Origin: RGIG9115 sp045603225
GTDB lineage: Bacteria; Bacillota; Clostridia; UBA1381
NCBI GenBank assembly: GCA_045603225.1
Contig: JAZULT010000005.1
Span: 1-6,401 of the forward strand
Length of the DNA: 6,401 nt
Direction of reading: 5' to 3'
This document shows, piece by piece, positions 5,388 to 6,401 of the stretch (within the stretch, counting starts at the first letter, position 1; every line of letters starts with the position of its first letter). Made by a program: the position numbers and the translations under genes. Below the pieces are notes generated by a model. The model was not told the DNA's origin. It was given only the letters and a program-made list of their open reading frames with translations, and ran no database searches.

Positions 5388-6401
5388 ATGAGCTATGAAA
5401 TAAATATTGACAAATACGGCTTTGCCGAAAAGCAGAATCCTGAAAAGGTTTCAAGAGATTATGCGGCGGAATATGCAAGAAAGCTTGTTGGTGATGAGTC
5501 TGCCAAAAGGCAGGAAGATTTGGAATCAGAGGCTAAAGAACGAAAAGCAGCTGACGATGAAATAAGAAACGATGTATATACTAAAGCTGAAACGGATAGT
5601 TTTCTTGAAAATAAGGTCGACAAGAAGGAAGAATATTGTCTTGCAACGTTTTCACAGGAGATGTATATTGGAGGGTTCCCGGAAGGGGTCACGAATAAAT
5701 TAAATAATATAATTTGTTTATCTGACGGACGGGAATTAAAAATTCCGAATTATACTTCGGATCTGATAGATGACAAGGGGTTTTTGACCAGGAGTAATGT
5801 GGTTGGTCAAAAAACGGCAGAAAATGGCGAGATTTTTAACGATTATGATAATAATAAAGCTTTTAGTTCTTACTCTACTGCGATAGGTAAAAATAATTTA
5901 GCAGGAACAAAAGGCTTTACAATTATAGGTTGGAATGAGTCTAGCAAAACATATACGCTTGACTCTGTTGAGGGTTTAACTGTTGGGGATAGAATTTCTC
6001 TTGAATGGGTTGAATCATATTCTGATTGTGGTTCTATTATCTCAATTGATTCAACTACTAATACAATTACAGTTGATGAATTTATTATAGGAAGTAGTTC
6101 AGATGAAACTGTTGAAAAAGAATTATTCATTCATAATAAGCCATGGCTTGGTACTCATTCATATGGTTATGGTGCATCTACTGAGGGTGCAGATAATATC
6201 GCATTATTAACTTGTTCTCATTCAGAGGGTCGAGGAAATAAATCTTTAGGATTTTATTCTCATACGGAAGGACGTAATAATGTAGCTAATTATGCATCAC
6301 ATGCAGAAGGTAGAAATAATTTTGCTACTGGTGATATGGCACATGCAGAAGGAAGATATACTAAAGCTTTAGGGCATCACTCTCATTCCGAGGGAATTGG
6401 A
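5388..6401 (+). CDS. trimeric phage tail fibre with YadA-head-like repeats, 3'-partial
   Basis: 338 codons are open to the end of the window. Visible parts in order are: a short N-terminal segment followed by a charged helical, probably coiled-coil stretch (about residues 15-80) containing VYTKAETD (63-70), a motif common in trimeric phage tail fibres; a beta-rich segment with SDLIDDKGFLT; a junction motif GQKTAENGEIFNDYDNN (140-156) that I associate with gut Firmicute phage fibres; a first head-like turn YSTAIGKNNLAG (162-173); an about 85-residue beta-rich insertion (178-262); then 13-14-residue YadA/haemagglutinin-type repeats from 263 to the end (SHSEGRGN, SHTEGRNN, SHAEGRNN, AHAEGRYT, SHSEGIG). 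Such repeats build left-handed trimeric beta-rolls that expose receptor-binding surfaces. This protein probably mediates host attachment; a true bacterial surface adhesin is less likely because there is no signal peptide and the neighbours are phage genes. The distal half is AT-richer than the rest of the window, suggesting exchange. The C-terminus, which would hold a chaperone, anchor or tip domain, is outside the window. Confidence 0.88.
   Translation, partial: MSYEINIDKYGFAEKQNPEKVSRDYAAEYARKLVGDESAKRQEDLESEAKERKAADDEIRNDVYTKAETDSFLENKVDKKEEYCLATFSQEMYIGGFPEGVTNKLNNIICLSDGRELKIPNYTSDLIDDKGFLTRSNVVGQKTAENGEIFNDYDNNKAFSSYSTAIGKNNLAGTKGFTIIGWNESSKTYTLDSVEGLTVGDRISLEWVESYSDCGSIISIDSTTNTITVDEFIIGSSSDETVEKELFIHNKPWLGTHSYGYGASTEGADNIALLTCSHSEGRGNKSLGFYSHTEGRNNVANYASHAEGRNNFATGDMAHAEGRYTKALGHHSHSEGIG
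6174..6401 (+). repeat. array of YadA-head-like 13-14-residue protein repeats
   Basis: Units begin at residues 263, 277, 291, 304, 318 and 332 of the fibre protein, with consensus [SA]HxEGRNN-x-A-x-G. The unit at 291-303 is one residue short. The first (ASTEGADN) is divergent. DNA identity between units is low apart from the CAT-NNN-GA(A/G)-GG core, so this is an old protein repeat and not a recent DNA duplication. The array continues beyond the window. Confidence 0.88.

Noticed and set aside
6174..6401. Recent DNA-level tandem duplication or diversity-generating variable repeat in the fibre
   Set aside because: Units resemble each other as protein but little as DNA, and no template repeat or reverse transcriptase is visible here.

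Overview
The window is one segment of the structural module of a tailed phage or prophage, with all genes on the + strand. The likely host is a low-to-moderate GC Firmicute, probably a gut Clostridia (Oscillospiraceae/Ruminococcus-like) species. This rests on strong AGGAGG-type ribosome sites, the codon choice, YadA-type 'SHAEG' fibre repeats of a kind I associate with gut Firmicute prophages, and two short double-hairpin repeats that resemble dispersed repeats I remember from such genomes. No host gene, integrase, tRNA or att site is present, so free phage and prophage cannot be told apart.

Layout: (1) 1-1629, the 3' part of a large beta-rich virion protein, probably a propeller-like tail/DNA-stabilisation protein, whose start lies before the window; (2) 1648-2529, an acidic, helix-rich probable scaffolding protein; (3) 2554-3762, an N4-gp56 family major capsid protein; (4) 3769-5160, the terminase large subunit with ATPase and nuclease motifs; (5) 5161-5387, a gene-free gap packed with inverted repeats; (6) 5388-6401, the start of a trimeric tail fibre/adhesin-like protein that runs off the end.

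Genes 1-4 are separated by 6-24 bases and look like one transcription unit. The scaffold would guide assembly of the capsid protein, the terminase would pump DNA into the shell, and the propeller-like protein would act at or near the portal or tail. The fibre gene stands apart behind the structured gap and becomes clearly AT-richer towards its 3' part, as expected for an exchangeable receptor-binding region. Having the terminase after the capsid gene is the reverse of the common order; no portal or small terminase gene is visible.

The most unusual feature is the density of small palindromic repeats, including several translated in frame within structural genes. Two (in genes 1 and 2) share one design: a 6-bp stem with a 3-base loop followed by an 8-bp stem with a 5-base loop. 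Another is an 11-codon tandem repeat in the scaffold gene whose two copies differ by a compensating base-pair change. The gap adds two near-identical hairpins and a 47-base dyad with 18 of 22 positions paired. I do not see an obvious new enzymatic system; the repeat biology is the best lead.
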